NCBI GenBank assembly: GCA_947095535.1
Contig: OX352774.1
Coordinates: 80,476,416 to 80,540,415 of the forward strand
Direction of reading: 5' to 3'
DNA: 64,000 nt
Origin: Poecilobothrus nobilitatus
Taxonomy: Eukaryota > Arthropoda > Insecta > Diptera > Dolichopodidae
Made by a program: the position numbers and the translations under genes. The notes under the pieces are model-generated. The model was not told the origin of the DNA. It searched no databases and worked only from the letters and a program-made list of their open reading frames with translations. Of this stretch, positions 37,710 through 49,769 are shown piece by piece. Numbering within the stretch: the stretch's first letter is position 1; each line of letters opens with the position of its first letter.

Positions 37710-38930
37710 ATATATAACAATTTATCCATTTGGTATAATTAGTTATTTCGCAAGCGGTTCATTTCATAGGCATGAAGAAGTACTGCAGAAAAATCTATTT
37801 TCTAAATACACATATATTTTGCGAAATATCATTCTGCAGCCTTGTTCAGAGCTGCAGAAATTTATAAAAACTTAAAAATATGAATTATATCATAAATTTT
37901 ACAATTTTCTGAAAAAACATAAAAATCTAGTAATCATATATTTCTAGAAAACATATGGATAAATTATATTTTTATATTCATATATTTTTAATGTAATGAA
38001 ATCTTAATGATATTATCGGGAACCTACTAATTGAAAAACTCGGTTTAATGTCATTCTTCTTCTTAGCATAATTATTACTTACTTCACAATTAATGTATTA
38101 GACAAAATGGGGGATTGACATATAGATTTTGCGAACTAGGTCGCAATTTACTCTTACTAATTTCCATTCTGAAATACATTTTTTATTACAATTTTAAACG
38201 TATAACAAAAGAGATAAATTAATCATTTATTAAGTTAGAATAATATATGTATTAATAAAATTTTCCATGTAATATATAATTGGTCAGAATTCAGAGTATA
38301 ATATTGGTCTAACTGTTATACTGCAGCACATAAATTATTTACAAATCTGGAAAATTTAAATGATTATATAATCTCAAACCTTCCTCATTCGGAACTATCT
38401 CTCCGAAATCGTTTAGAATTAGATAATTCACAAACGGAAAAGCAATTTTAATATACCCATGACTATCGTTCGTACAAGGGATTATTTTTTGTGTAGAAGA
38501 TTATGCTCAAATTATAAAAATCAAATTTCGAAATTTGGAAGTTTTTCATCTATTTGAAAATAAGTACAGTTGGAAAATAACAGTAAAGTTCCTCAGTTAC
38601 TTGTTAAAATTTGTGTTTTCGTAAAATTGATTGTTTCTTTCTATTTCTTATTGTTTATTGTTTTGATTGTTATTTTCCTACTGTATACTTATTTTTAAGT
38701 AATTTATACTAAAATAAAATGTGATTAAGCAATAATTTAATATAAACTTGTTAAACTATTTTAAAGTGAAACGACTATTCTCTATATCTTTAATCTATAC
38801 ATTGGAAGAATGAAGATTTTTCAGTTTTGAAAAAAGAAATTGGAAATAATTTTTTTTTGTCTGTTTCCCTCCCCTATAAGGATAATAACGCATTTATAGT
38901 AATGTACACATTTCATGTTCAGTCACCAGT
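37710..38930. other. Gene-free sequence
   Basis: Contains a CTGCAGAAA-type short direct repeat at 37782-37860. Otherwise unremarkable, with stops in all frames. Confidence 0.4.
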
Positions 38931-38944
38931 TTGATACCGCATTG

Positions 38945-39105
38945 GCAACGGTACACAGTCACCTGTTTGATGAACTAATGAATGACAAAAATGTTCGCTC
39001 TTTTAATGAAAACTGACAGTTTTACAAGTACACATTATCAATTCCGTCGTAAAATTGATGGCTGATTAATTGACGACTGAACTGATATGTGTACCGTGCT
39101 TAAGT
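38945..39105. repeat. Weak inverted repeat around CGGTACACA
   Basis: GGCAACGGTACACAGTCAC at 38943-38961 faces, on the other strand, GCACGGTACACATATCAGTT at 39082-39101, with a second inner pair TATCAATT/AATTGATG (39027-39061). Size and design resemble a decayed MITE, but similarity outside the cores is poor. Confidence 0.3.
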
Positions 39106-39109
39106 CACT

Positions 39110-40920
39110 TATCATTCATGTCAGATTTAGCTCCATAGTTTTATTGTATGTTATGTTAATACATGGTTTTTTGTAGTAAATTGCTATCGTTCAACTTTTT
39201 TCACTAACGGATCTCATACTCGGTATATTATTTGGTTGTTTTTTGTTCTTATTTTTTCCATTTTATCATGATATACTATAAAAAAATTTTTATATTTTGT
39301 TTGTAGCTTAACAATATTTAATAAGGTGGAATATTCGTCAAAACAATTTTTTGATACTTATTTTCTCCATCACTCAGTCGGGACATACGAGTATTATATT
39401 CTTATAAAATTATTTATTTTATTGAAAATTATCTAAATAAAATTTTCTTTCTCATCACATCTTGGACTTATCCTTTGTTTGTAGAAAATTTAAGGGCAAA
39501 AATTACAGTCTATCCTACATTTAAAACCACAGACAGTGCTAAAAAAAATTTAATTAAATTTTGTCTTTGTTCAATTTTTTGGTTAATTTTCTTTTAGTAA
39601 AATTTTCACGAATTTTTTTTTAGTTTTAATCAATTTAACCATTTCTAGATTGCATAACTTCAAGTGAATAAAAACAAAATCAGATTTATTTTATTTTTTA
39701 TTTTGATTTTCTTAGAAAAATTTGTGCTCATTAAATTTAAAGTCTCGATTTTCAAAAAATAGGTAACCATAACAAAAATTTAATACAAGTGAAATCAATT
39801 TTGTTTTTTAATTTGATTTTTGGTGTTAAAAACATTCCATTTTGAAAATTATATGGCACAATCTTATATTTATGTTTTTAGGTATTCAAGTTGAATATAG
39901 GATATTATTAATATTAGTATAAGGTATTATTAGATTTCAAAAGTTCAACTTAAAATATTGAAAGAACTTTGAAGTCACATTACTGAAATTGAAAACGTTA
40001 TAATCTTTTGATCAATCTAAATCTAAACTATGTATGTATTGAAACTGGAATTGGTAATATATATTGGTAAATATTTTCAGCAATACAATAATGCCGCTTA
40101 AAAAAAAATTAGAAGAATTATAAATAAAGGACAATTGAACCTAAGCTCGAAAAAAAAAACAAAAAGGGCTTCTGCCCTAGTTCATACATATAGTTCATCC
40201 CTATATATATTTAAAATTCGCAGATGACATATTCCGTCTTACGAAAATTTGTTTGTGATATGAATATTGAAATTTGAGGTTGTGATATACGAATTTGGAA
40301 TCATCTTGCACATCATATTTTCATCTTCTCCACCAAGAAGTATATTCGTACTAAAATTCATATGACCTATTGTTTGGTTAAAAAACAGAGCAAGAGTTAA
40401 ACTCGCTCACATTCATAGGAAAATCATGCTCGTTCCACTACGCTTTAGTGATGCGCAATTAATCGTTCCGCAATCGCACCTATATCCTGGTAAAAAATAC
40501 AAAAATGAAAAAAAGCTAAACAAGAAGAATAGAAGAATGAAAAATGAAGGAAAATTTATTAAATATAAACGAAAAAATTTTGAATAGATGGCGAATAAGA
40601 AAATTTAAATGTTTTGATAATAGATCGTCATCTAAAAAAGTATTAAGTGTTAAAAGTAAATTTCGACAAACGACAAGCTAAAAATCTCAATGATGATATC
40701 TAAGATTAGTATATAACAGATATAATATACATGAAGAAAAGAAGAGCTTCAATTGTATTAATTTTGATTCTAGAGATAGATATTTTTCTGCTGATAGATT
40801 AATTTGTTATAGTTTAAATTTTTAAAGCACTATTCAATGATGCTCTTCAATTTAAGCCGTTATACTAAAATATACAAAATTTTATATATAAAGATTGCTT
40901 ACTAGTTCAAGTTTTAAAAA
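39110..40920. other. Gene-free sequence
   Basis: One patch at 40385-40490 is richer in G+C, contains a near-palindrome GAGCAAGAGTTAAACTCGCT (40387-40406), and shows no open frame. No gene supported. Confidence 0.4.
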
Positions 40921-40940
40921 ATTAAAATATTTTTTTTTTT

Positions 40941-41113
40941 AATGCATTTCTCTGCCACATAAATGAGGACAGGATATTACACAGCCTTTCTGGTTCAGAC
41001 GTGGCTGTAGAAGTCGTTAGGGGATTCGAATGTCGGGATGAGATTTGAGCCCATAATCCCTCGGTGTTTACAGCGTATTTTATACGCTCTTAGCCGCTAG
41101 GCCACTGAGGCCC
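40941..41113 (-). mobile_element. tRNA-like SINE, copy B
   Basis: Same design as copy A, read on minus from GGGCCTCAGTGGCCTAGCGG at 41113, with the GCGTATAAAATACGC hairpin, then a B box damaged to GGGCTCAAATCTC, and an end at AGAGAAATGCATT with poly-A (poly-T on plus, 40930-40940). It is the most diverged copy: the GTCGTAAG/CTTACGAC stem of the other copies is broken (a CGTTAGGG block instead). It is therefore unlikely to be transcribed by pol III now. Confidence 0.88.
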
Positions 41114-41119
41114 TTTTAA

Positions 41120-42030
41120 AATTTTTTAAACGGAAAAACTAATTCTGAATACCTTTAAATATTATATTAAATAAAGCTTAAATTTAGTTTTGTTTTTGTT
41201 TTTTCTTTTTATAACCAAACATTTTAAATATATATAATTTAATAGTTTAATACTTAAGTTAAGATAAATACTAATATCATGAAAAATATAATACAAAAGA
41301 AAATAAGAAAACAAGCTTATAAAAATCATTAAAATTGTCGGGATTTGGTCTGCGGTAAAACACCAAAAAGCTTAAAATAAAATGTAATTCGTGCAAAAAG
41401 TATAGAGCAAAACTAATTTTTACAATATAGATAGTAAATTATTCAGAATTAACTTGAGGTTTTTTTTTTTTATTTTATTTAACAAAAAAAAATATTACGC
41501 TAAATAAACTTTTTATTTCTATTACTACTAATAAAAGGAAAAATACAAGAAAAAAAAACAAAAAAATGCATAAGACCACAAAAGAAATTGAAAAATACCA
41601 TCTTTGATTACGTAAAATATTAAAGAAACTATAAATATATGCGCCATACAAAATCATAAATTGATATAAATTTTAATCGATTATCGATTAGACTATTTTT
41701 TTTTTTTTTTTTATAAAATAAAACCAATTTTTATAATTGACAATTAATTTTTAATGCTAATTTTTTGATTTATTTTTGTAATATTAAGTAATAAATTTTA
41801 TATAAGTTATTAATCAATATTAAATTATCATTAGAGGTTGAATATAGCATTTACTTTTATGTATGTAAGATTATGTAAAGAAAAAATTCGATTTTCGATT
41901 TTATAATACTCGGAAAGAAAAAATTTTCAAATCATCAATTTAAAGAGAAAGAAAATCCATTCCATTTCCATTTCAATACATACACAAAATACATCAACCA
42001 TTCGGCAATTCTTTATCAGCTATAAAACTT
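41120..42030. other. Gene-free A+T-rich sequence
   Basis: T-run at 41694-41712. The 60-codon minus frame at 41475-41657 is mostly low complexity and not supported. Confidence 0.45.
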
Positions 42031-42055
42031 CTTTGGCTTTTTCATCTCCAGCGCA

Positions 42056-42100
42056 AGAGATTGTTCAAGAAACAAACAGTATTTGAGCTAAGTTAAGCTA
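42056..42100 (+). other. Possible short terminal exon (RKRLF...ELS)
   Basis: A good acceptor, TTGGCTTTTTCATCTCCAG, precedes a frame RKRLFKKQTVFELS that ends in TAA. Too short to carry weight alone. A separate overlapping frame across the acceptor (SYKTSLAFSSPAQEIVQ) is also open, so the island may be coding in a different way or not at all. Confidence 0.2.
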
Positions 42101-42560
42101 AATTACTGCTTAACGGTAAATATAAGTGGATTTAACTTTAGAAAAGACTTTAATTTATTTCAAAACGACGACAATGTAAAGGTTTTGCTAGACGACAATT
42201 TTAAAATTTAGTTTAGATCGTTATCAAATAAAAGCTTAAATTTACTGAAAACAAAATTAACCTTACAATTAGATATGTAGGTAATTAGAAGGGGAGTTTA
42301 GGGAGTTATTATTGTGATACCTAGGATCAATTTTCTTCTAATTAAATCATTGAGGGCTTCTTAATTGAAGCATTGGGAGCAAAGCGCTGTAAATTGATTA
42401 AGTTCATCTCAAACAAAGCGAAAAGGTCATTTAAGAAGGATTTTCTAAGAAACATCCTCTTAAAAGAATTGCCGGACATTTAAGCAATATGTCAAATTTG
42501 ATTCCATTTGTTTTTCATCTTTGCAGCTTCTTCAAAAGTCATATGAGGGAAATCCTTCCC

Positions 42561-42619
42561 TTATGATATGTAAGCAGGTTTTTTGCAAGCATATGATATC
42601 TAAGCAGGTTTTTTTAAGC
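42561..42619 (+). repeat. Tandem duplication, 30-bp unit, two copies
   Basis: ATGATATGTAAGCAGGTTTT and ATGATATCTAAGCAGGTTTT start adjacent units at 42563 and 42593. Simple local duplication. Confidence 0.7.
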
Positions 42620-44040
42620 TATTTCATATACGTTTTATTTTAATTCGATATTATTGGAATTGGCACAGATTTTGTAAGTTCCCAAAAAGAAAAATGAGAT
42701 TAAACTACAACTTTACGTTGACATAAAAAAATATGAATTGTAGTTTATGAAAATTTTCGATTCATATCCATTATTAAAGCCTTAATTAAGTATTTAAAGA
42801 AAATTACAGACTATTTTGATAAAGTATTTATTAAAATTGGTATTCATCATCTATTAACATATATATATAAACATATATTTGTATACATACATAAAATGGA
42901 TTTTTATATACAAATGTCATCTAATCTTATAAAAAAAAATTATTTTCAATTCAATCTATTGTTCGATATAAAATCTTTAACATTTTTATAAAATTTTATA
43001 ACCAATAATTATTTAGCAAATAATGCTTATTTTGTTGTTCCTATTGAGATAATCTTGTTTTTTAGTTTTGTAAATGCCACTGGAGTCAGCTAAAACCGCG
43101 AAAAAAAAAGTAAAATTTTCACGATTATTTTATAACACAAAAATAAAAAAATTTCATTCTCAATAAAAAGAAAAAGGTCATAATAAAATCACACCTTTTT
43201 TTAATATTTTTATATTAATCATAAAAACAAAAAAAAACCTATGATAAAAAAAAAGGTAAAATTTTCTAGAAAACAAATATAGATATAATTTTATAACAAT
43301 CTTTAAAATTTTCTTTGTTTATTTAACAAAAATATGTTTTCGTTCTTAAGGCTAGGAGAGAAAAGATTAAAGAAAATCTGAATCGGGAAGAAATACTAAA
43401 GTAAACTCCAAAGTTGATTGGATATTCATATTACCGTATTGATATCTAAGTTAGAGTGTAGTGATAGATATATTTTATCATATAGATTCATAAGGCGGTA
43501 ACACAGTTTGACAAGGGTTTGAACACCAGGACAAATTCAGTAAAGTAAATCTTCAAAACTTTTTTTATGGTTGCACAATGCAGCCATGTATGAAAATTTT
43601 AGTTCATATATAATGGATCATCAAATTCTTTTAACAAACCTTTAATAACTCTAATCATTGCCTTTCCTTTTTACTACTATTATTATTGTGTATTTTGAAA
43701 CTTAAAAATTTGTCAAAGTAAATACCAAAGTATCTAACTGATTTTATTATATCTAAGATTTCGTCGATAAAGAAGTAATTACACTGGAATAGTTGTATTC
43801 AATTATAGTAAATTAAGAGCGCACATTTTTTAATAGAAGTTTTATAGATTTTACATTATCAAATAAATATCAAAATCTTCTAGCCGTAAAATTAATTCGT
43901 CAAGAAAACTAGGAAGAATAGTATAAAATGACATTAAATAGCAAGTTAAAGTATATGAAAAGAGCACATTAAAAAGAAGAAAGTCTAACTTGAATTTAAA
44001 TATAGTATTATATATTTATTGAATTTAAATATATTTAAAT
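42620..44040. other. Gene-free sequence
   Basis: No reading frame or RNA gene supported. Mostly simple A/T sequence with an A-run at 43100-43110. Confidence 0.4.
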
Positions 44041-44129
44041 ATAGTATATAAATGTATTGATTCCTAGATCGGAACTCTAGAATGTCAAAAGAATGTAATA
44101 TACCTAATATTTAAGTCCACTAGAGATTT

Positions 44130-44640
44130 CTAAAATCCTCTTTACTAAATTTCAGGTTCCTAGCTTCAATAGACACTGAGTTATTCTCGTTTAAACGGAT
44201 AAGTTGTATGGCAGCTACCCGAACCCGTCGCACCACCACAACCAAATTTTACGGAAGTTGTTGCCATAAAACTTGATCATCATTTGCAAAATTTCAGAAA
44301 CCTAGCTTGAATAGATACTGAGTTATTTCTATATAAAGATAGAAGTTGTATGGCAGCTACTCGAACCCGCCGACCGAAAATGTTGGATTTAAATAGCAAA
44401 ACTAACAATTTTGTAAAAGTGACGTAAAAAAAATTTCAGCCTTCTAGCTCCTTTATTTTTTGAGTTATCGTGCGGAAGGGCGGACGTACATGGCTTAATC
44501 GACTCAGAATTCGATTCTAAGCCGATCCATACCTTTGACACTATATCTAGCTCGACTCCTTTAAGGTGTCACAAACGTAATGGCAAATTTATTATACCCT
44601 TGAACATAGTTCATACGGGTATAAAGATACATAATTATAT
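44130..44640 (+). mobile_element. Transposon-like 3' region with internal repeats and TATACCC hairpin end
   Basis: Three diverged units begin AAATTTCAG, AAATTTCAG and AAATTTCAG at about 44146, 44291 and 44433, followed by CTAGCT-C and GAGTTAT. The first two units share the GTTGTATGGCAGCTAC block and a CGAACCCG block (44206 and 44346). The third has GGGCGGACGTACATGGCTTA, then a unique stretch. The end is a hairpin, TATACCC-TTGAAC-ATA-GTTCATAC-GGGTATA (44604-44634). G+C is clearly above background. Similar 'gacggacatggc ... TATACCC' tails accompany transposable elements in flies (from memory, not checked). Noncoding here. Confidence 0.55.
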
Positions 44641-45223
44641 AGAAGCTTAAAAACGTCTACATTCCGAAAATGCCAATAGACGACTAAAGGAACTAGGCTC
44701 CTGCAATTGAATCAATATATTAGTTAAATATATCTGTAGTCAGTACAGTATCTTTTAATGATTCTCACAATCTTAACCCCAAAAAAGAAAGTTACCGGTT
44801 ACCGGAAAGTATTAAACCATATTTACCATATTAAACATAGAAAACAGGCCAATAGTAAAAAACTAAAAATAATAATAACCTAATATTCTATCAAATATTA
44901 ATTTAAATAAGAGACGTTATAGGAAAGATATTGGCGAAAACGATGACAAAGAAGTTTAAAAATAAAAGAATTATTTGCCTGTACAAATCACCGTCTCCCA
45001 CTAGGGAGTCATTATTTGGTTTAAAATAACACAAAATAAAATGCCGTCTTGTAAATTGGTTTAACGTTTAATTAAATAATAGGAACATTATTTTTGTGTC
45101 GACCACTTTTAGTTTTTATCATTTAATGTTCTATTGCCACTTAATATCAAAACAAACTTTCTAATCATCAAAATAGGATAAAAACTCATTAAAATCTTTG
45201 TTAGAAAAATATACTTCAATATT

Positions 45224-45280
45224 CTATGGCAGCGGCAGTTCAATATATTTAACATGTTCAGTCCCACTAAATAATCGGTT
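45224..45280 (-). CDS. Candidate terminal coding exon (NRLFSGTEHVKYIELPLP)
   Basis: On minus, the acceptor TTTTCTTTGTACTTACAG ends before 45280. The next codons read NRLFSGTEHVKYIELPLP and stop at TAG (45224-45226). Residue composition is balanced, unlike random frames here. The longer 85-codon frame across this place (45109-45366) uses another frame and includes the acceptor, so at most one is real. Not recognised. A polyadenylation signal is not distinctive in such A+T-rich DNA. Confidence 0.3.
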   Translation of the reverse strand, partial: NRLFSGTEHVKYIELPLP

Positions 45281-45289
45281 CTGTAAGTA

Positions 45290-46380
45290 CAAAGAAAATT
45301 TTTTTGTGTCCACATCCCAGTGTATCTCCGATAAAATCTTTTAAGATTTTTTTTAAAATGCAACATTGTTGCTAATCTGTATTATAGCTTTAGGGATTAT
45401 TTGAAATATAATATTAAAATTAAAATCTATAATTTATAAATTTTGCTACAAAAAACCATTGATTCAGAAAAAAAAGATGAAAAATCCATTGGATAAGTTA
45501 AAAGAAATCAAATTACACTGAAATTATATTTTGTTGTTTTTTTTTTTTTTTTTTTTAAATCAATTCATTTATCAACAGTTTCCCAAACTACTTATTTAAC
45601 TAAATTGACAAAAATTTTCTGAAATCCCTTCTCATTTTTGACAGAGCAACTTATAATAAATTTATTTGCCTTTAATTGTTTTTTATGAATTGAAAAACAA
45701 AAATCATGAAAACTTGAAATTTATAAAAATCTGTAATTAATAAATTTTCACATTTACATTTTAAAAATTTTTGTTTTTTTTCTTGCGGATCCGTAAACTT
45801 TAAAAAAAAGTATCAAATTAAATTATTAATAAAATTATTTTTTTTTTTTTGTGTGTTTTTTTTTTTTTAATTTTTTACTCTATAATTTGGTACTTAAAGG
45901 GACTTTTAATGACAGGCTTGCCAGTTAATCAATTATTATTGTCTTTAAAGAAAGTTTTATGTAAAATAAATAAAGCATCTTTTATTTTAATGACAGTTTA
46001 ATGATAACCATGATTATTACAGAATACTATAGGATACTATAGGCAAATTTTACTATTTCGATATGATATTTTTTACCACAAAATTTTTATTATGTCACTT
46101 TATTAAAAGTTTAGAAACCGATAGCATTTAAATGTAGAGAAAAGAGTGGAATTTATTTTAAAAATCTTCCAGAGCATAAGTTTTCTTAACAGCTGAAAGA
46201 CTTCAACCACCATTTGTGCCAAAGGAGAAAAATAATAGAAAAAAACGTTTCATGTTCTTCAAAATGCAGTTAAATAAGAAAAAGTAAAAGTTAATAAATA
46301 AAGGTATTTTTATAGATGATGATTAATATTATTAATTTCTATAGCTTCTTCTGAAGCAAAGATGCTTAAACCCATCCTTC
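45290..46380. other. Gene-free sequence
   Basis: T-runs at 45538-45557, 45840-45850 and 45857-45870. A duplicated ATACTATAGG step lies at 46024-46045. No gene supported. Confidence 0.4.
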
Positions 46381-46385
46381 ACTTT

Positions 46386-46590
46386 ACATCATTGTGAATA
46401 TGACAATTTTCGGTTTGATTGAAAACTTTTCCAATACTTCACATGTCATCGTGAATATGACAATTTACGTTTTGAAAGAAAACTTTTCCAAGGGTTTCTG
46501 GTGCACTCTCGTTTTCTTGGAATTTACCGGTATCAATCAAGTGCTTTCTCTGCACATATTTCCGACTCATCAATCAAGTGCTTCGGAATA
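46386..46590 (+). repeat. Two local tandem duplications
   Basis: A unit of about 60 bp is repeated (GTGAATATGACAATTT at 46393 and 46450, then GAAAACTTTTCCAA at 46420 and 46478). Just downstream a unit of about 41 bp is repeated (ATCAATCAAGTGCTT at 46530 and 46570). The 95-codon plus frame at 46394-46681 runs across both; its repeats (NMTIFGLIENFS, NMTIYVLKENFS) follow from the DNA duplication and do not prove coding. Confidence 0.6.
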
Positions 46591-46689
46591 TTTCAGACCC
46601 TTTTTGAGTGTATGCATACATATAATTTTTTTTTTTTTGACAGCTTCAAATGTCAATAATTTAAATGCCAAAAGGGGTTAGTATTTATG

Positions 46690-47480
46690 ACTATAGACCT
46701 AGTGCAAAGAAATTCAATCGGATTATACATGGTTTTGTATTAAATATCAAATCATGAATAGCACAATTTACTACCAATCTTTGAATAAGTTTAATAAATA
46801 TTTTATTTTGGATGTAAACCTCAATATATAGATTTTAGAATATCTTAAGATTCTTCTTTACATCATGAACTTAAAACTTAAAAACAATATTATAACTGAA
46901 TTTAAAAATTCAATTCAAAAATCCTTAACTTGTTTTTTTCTTTTTTTAATTTAATATTTTTGTTTTTTTTTTTTGGTTTTTTTTTTTGTTTTTTTATGTG
47001 GAGCGCATTTAAATGCGTTCAAATTTACAAATTTTTGGTGGTCTCTCACTTTGATTATTGTTTTCTTAACTTTTTCTCATATAAATATAAATTTAATTAA
47101 TTATGGGTTTTCATAAATATTAATTTAATTGTGCATTCTTTTTGCGTTTAATTTTTTTTAATTTTTTATTATTTTTATGCTAAAGGACGTTCATTTATTC
47201 ATTTATTTTGATTGTATTATATTATGGTACTACAGATTTTTTTACACAATACTACACGATATTATAACATATAATTCAGTATTTTTTTATTTTTTTTTTT
47301 TTTTTCTACACATTATAATATTTTTATTTACAATTTAAATTTAAAAAAGGCGTACTTGGACTCTTTCGATTATACATTTAGTTTTTGTATAATTTATATT
47401 TGAAAGTGATTTTTTATTATGTGAAATTTTTATTTCATTTTTAGGAGCATTAAAAAGAAAAACAAGAACACGAAAAAAAA
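46690..47480. other. Gene-free A+T-rich sequence
   Basis: T-runs at 46964-46990 and 47283-47305. A perfect 14-bp palindrome, CGCATTTAAATGCG, lies at 47004-47017; significance unknown. Confidence 0.45.
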
Positions 47481-47497
47481 AAGCGATCCCTTTAATA

Positions 47498-47541
47498 ATG
47501 ACGTCAAAAAATTTCCTTGAAAGCGTTACATGTTGTACGTG
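47498..47541 (+). CDS. Candidate first coding exon (MTSKNFLESVTCCT)
   Basis: ATG at 47498 opens 14 codons and two bases that end at a donor, GTG/GTATGT. The minus strand over the same island also has an open frame from ATG at 47571 (MKKATQNKTYHVQHV, then TLSRKFFDVIIKG) that continues 76 codons to 47341. Only one strand can be coding, and both may be chance. Not recognised. Confidence 0.2.
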
Positions 47542-47579
47542 GTATGTTTTGTTTTGAGTGGCTTTTTTCATTTCAATTA

Positions 47580-48740
47580 ATCATTTTATTCAATTATTAT
47601 AATTTTGTGTTTTTTTTTTTTAGCTCAACTTAATGCATGTTGCATTATTGAGAGAAAGGTGCATTATAATATTTTTTTTTTGTTTTGTTTTTTTTTGGAA
47701 AAATTTCATTCGAATTTTATTGTAAAAGTAAATAAGGAAATTTTAGGTTACGTGTAAATTGATTTTCTTAAATAAAAATGTATGGAAAAAAAAAATGGTA
47801 TGAATGTTTGGTAATTTTTTAAATATATGAAAAAGGGATGTATGTTTGTGTGTGCTAACAGATTTTGTAACTCATGAAGAAATTTCAACCAAACTTATTG
47901 TACAAATATGTCTTATTATATTGGTAGACAAATAATTTGTGAGTAAGATATCTGTAGCACATCTTAGGGTGAAGGTGGGGTGGTAAGGATATGACACATA
48001 AAAATATTGTTGGCTTAAAATAGTGGTACTATTGATGCCTTTTAAGTTCAAGTTCAATCATCATATGGTTTAATGAGAAGGGGAAGTAATGAAAAATAAA
48101 ATATTCAAAAGGATTGAAATTAGTGTACCTATAATTTATAAAATTTGAATATACAGATTTAATTTAAAAACATTACCATTTATTTATCACATAGTCTGCT
48201 TACCACGCTATTTTCAGCGGGATTTACTTTCTAGGTCATGATCATCAAGTAACTTGAACAGTATATTAAGTACTGCGGAGGGAATTAAAAATCTTCATTC
48301 TTAAGGATTAATTTACTTAAAAATTTCCAAAATATTACAAGTTTTGGGATAAGATATAGTATTTTAGTTAGTTTACTAAACTGAATTGTATCTTTTAAAA
48401 ATGTGTTTTTTGACTTTAGACAAATAATTTATTTTCTTTCTTTTTCTGTCTAATAGAAGATAATAATAAATAAATATCTGATCAATGCTGGATATAGATA
48501 ATCATCTTCAGTTTTTAATAAAATTAAAATTAAATTTTCGTAATCAAAGTATTTGTATATGTATCTTAGTCTTGTAGTTTGTGTAAGAGTGTTTCTGCAG
48601 GTATCCAAACAATACTTCACACTTGCATTTTACACAGCTGTTTTTCCTGAAAATTTTTAAATATATAATCCCGGCTTATTATTTATTTAAGGTATCTTTC
48701 AATTTTTAAAATACATATTATGTCTTATTTTTATTTTACA
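47580..48740. other. Gene-free sequence
   Basis: The minus frame 47872-48057 has no motif. A G-rich patch, GGTGAAGGTGGGGTGGTAAG, lies at 47969-47988. No gene supported. Confidence 0.4.
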
Positions 48741-48751
48741 AATACCTAATG

Positions 48752-48931
48752 GGGGCCTCGGTAGCCTAGTGGGTGAGTGCGTATAAAATACGCTGTAAAC
48801 ACCGAGGGAGTGTGGATTCGAGTCCCACACACGTCGTAAGTGTTTTTCCCCCTTACGACATTTACAGCCACACCTGAACAGGAAAGACTGTGTAATTTCC
48901 TGTCCACGTTTATGTGGCAGAGAAATTCATT
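48752..48931 (+). mobile_element. tRNA-like SINE, copy C
   Basis: Begins GGGGCCTCGGTAGCCTAGTG, with a hairpin GCGTATAAAATACGC, then the B box GATTCGAGTCCCAC, a GTCGTAAG...CTTACGAC stem-loop (48833-48860), the CAGGAAAG...TTTCCTG stem-loop, and ends TGTGGCAGAGAAATTCATT before a poly-A tail of 16. CTAATG lies before the head (48747-48752) and just after the tail, a likely short target-site duplication. Its good A and B boxes make it, with copy D, the most intact of the four. Confidence 0.92.
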
Positions 48932-49184
48932 AAAAAAAAAAAAAAAACTAATGTTGTATAGTTAGTTAATTGAATATTTCAGTTAATCAAATGCAATATT
49001 AACTAATAATATAAGTATATAAGATGAAGTCTAGATTCCGGATACAAAATATTATAAATAAAATTTGGAATAAAATAAATTGGATTAGATAGTATTGAAG
49101 TGTCAAGAGCGATTGAGGAAATATTAAAATTTTTTATAATTTGTAATGAAAAAAAATGAGCTTCTGTTTAACTTTTTTTCCACC

Positions 49185-49740
49185 AAGAGAAGGGGAATGC
49201 TAACAAAGACACCTCAAGAATATCCTCTTGGTAATGTCAGATTCTTATTTACTAAACAAATCACCTTCCCCTTTAGCCAATATAATGTGATCAATCCCTC
49301 CTAAACTGATAACGTAGTATATTGACTAGAAGGGTAGAGATAGGAGAGGATAGAACAGAGATACGAAAACTTTGAATTGGTAAGAGAAACTAAAAAGAAC
49401 AATGAATAGAAATATTATTATTATTATTTTGCTACAGTGACGAAGCCATCAAAAGCACAGTAACACCTGATAGCAAAATAGTAACACCAATAACACCTTC
49501 TTCAATATGATAATAATTGAAGGAGCAAATCCTCTGTCACTGGAGCTATTATTTTTGGTGTTAGTATTAATTATTATTATTTACTACAGAATCAGCATCA
49601 TCAGTGGATTGCAATTTATAGTATATTACACCTTTCTGCATGATGTAATCAAACCACTGCTACTGCTCCACTGCTCCACTACTGCTAGGAACTGCTACTG
49701 CTTCACTGTAGCAGTTATTATTGTTAATATTGGTATCAAT
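49185..49740 (-). repeat. Interspersed repeat family R2, copy 4
   Basis: On plus it starts with GAAGGGGAATGC-like sequence. It then has the complement of the AAGAATCTGACA signature (TGTCAGATTCTTATTTACTA, 49238), an A/G-rich stretch, an ATTATTATTATT block, the GTGACGAAGCCATCAA block and AATAACACCTTCT. The left part (49590-49740) repeats CTGCTCCACTGCTCCACTAC-like words. The 84-codon plus frame at 49507-49761 is inside the repeat and is not a gene. Confidence 0.6.
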
Positions 49741-49769
49741 ATTATTATTTTTTTTATATAACTTGAGTG

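Noticed and set aside
46394..46681. 95-codon plus ORF with two similar segments
   Set aside because: The protein repeat mirrors a local DNA tandem duplication; no start context, splice signal or known motif supports coding.
48752..48931. Genuine tRNA gene
   Set aside because: Only A and B boxes are tRNA-like; the middle does not fold into an anticodon arm, and a 100-bp non-tRNA body with poly-A and four dispersed copies make it a SINE.
49507..49761. 84-codon plus ORF
   Set aside because: Lies inside R2 copy 4 and reads its ATT and CTGCTCCACTG repeats; other R2 copies do not keep the frame.
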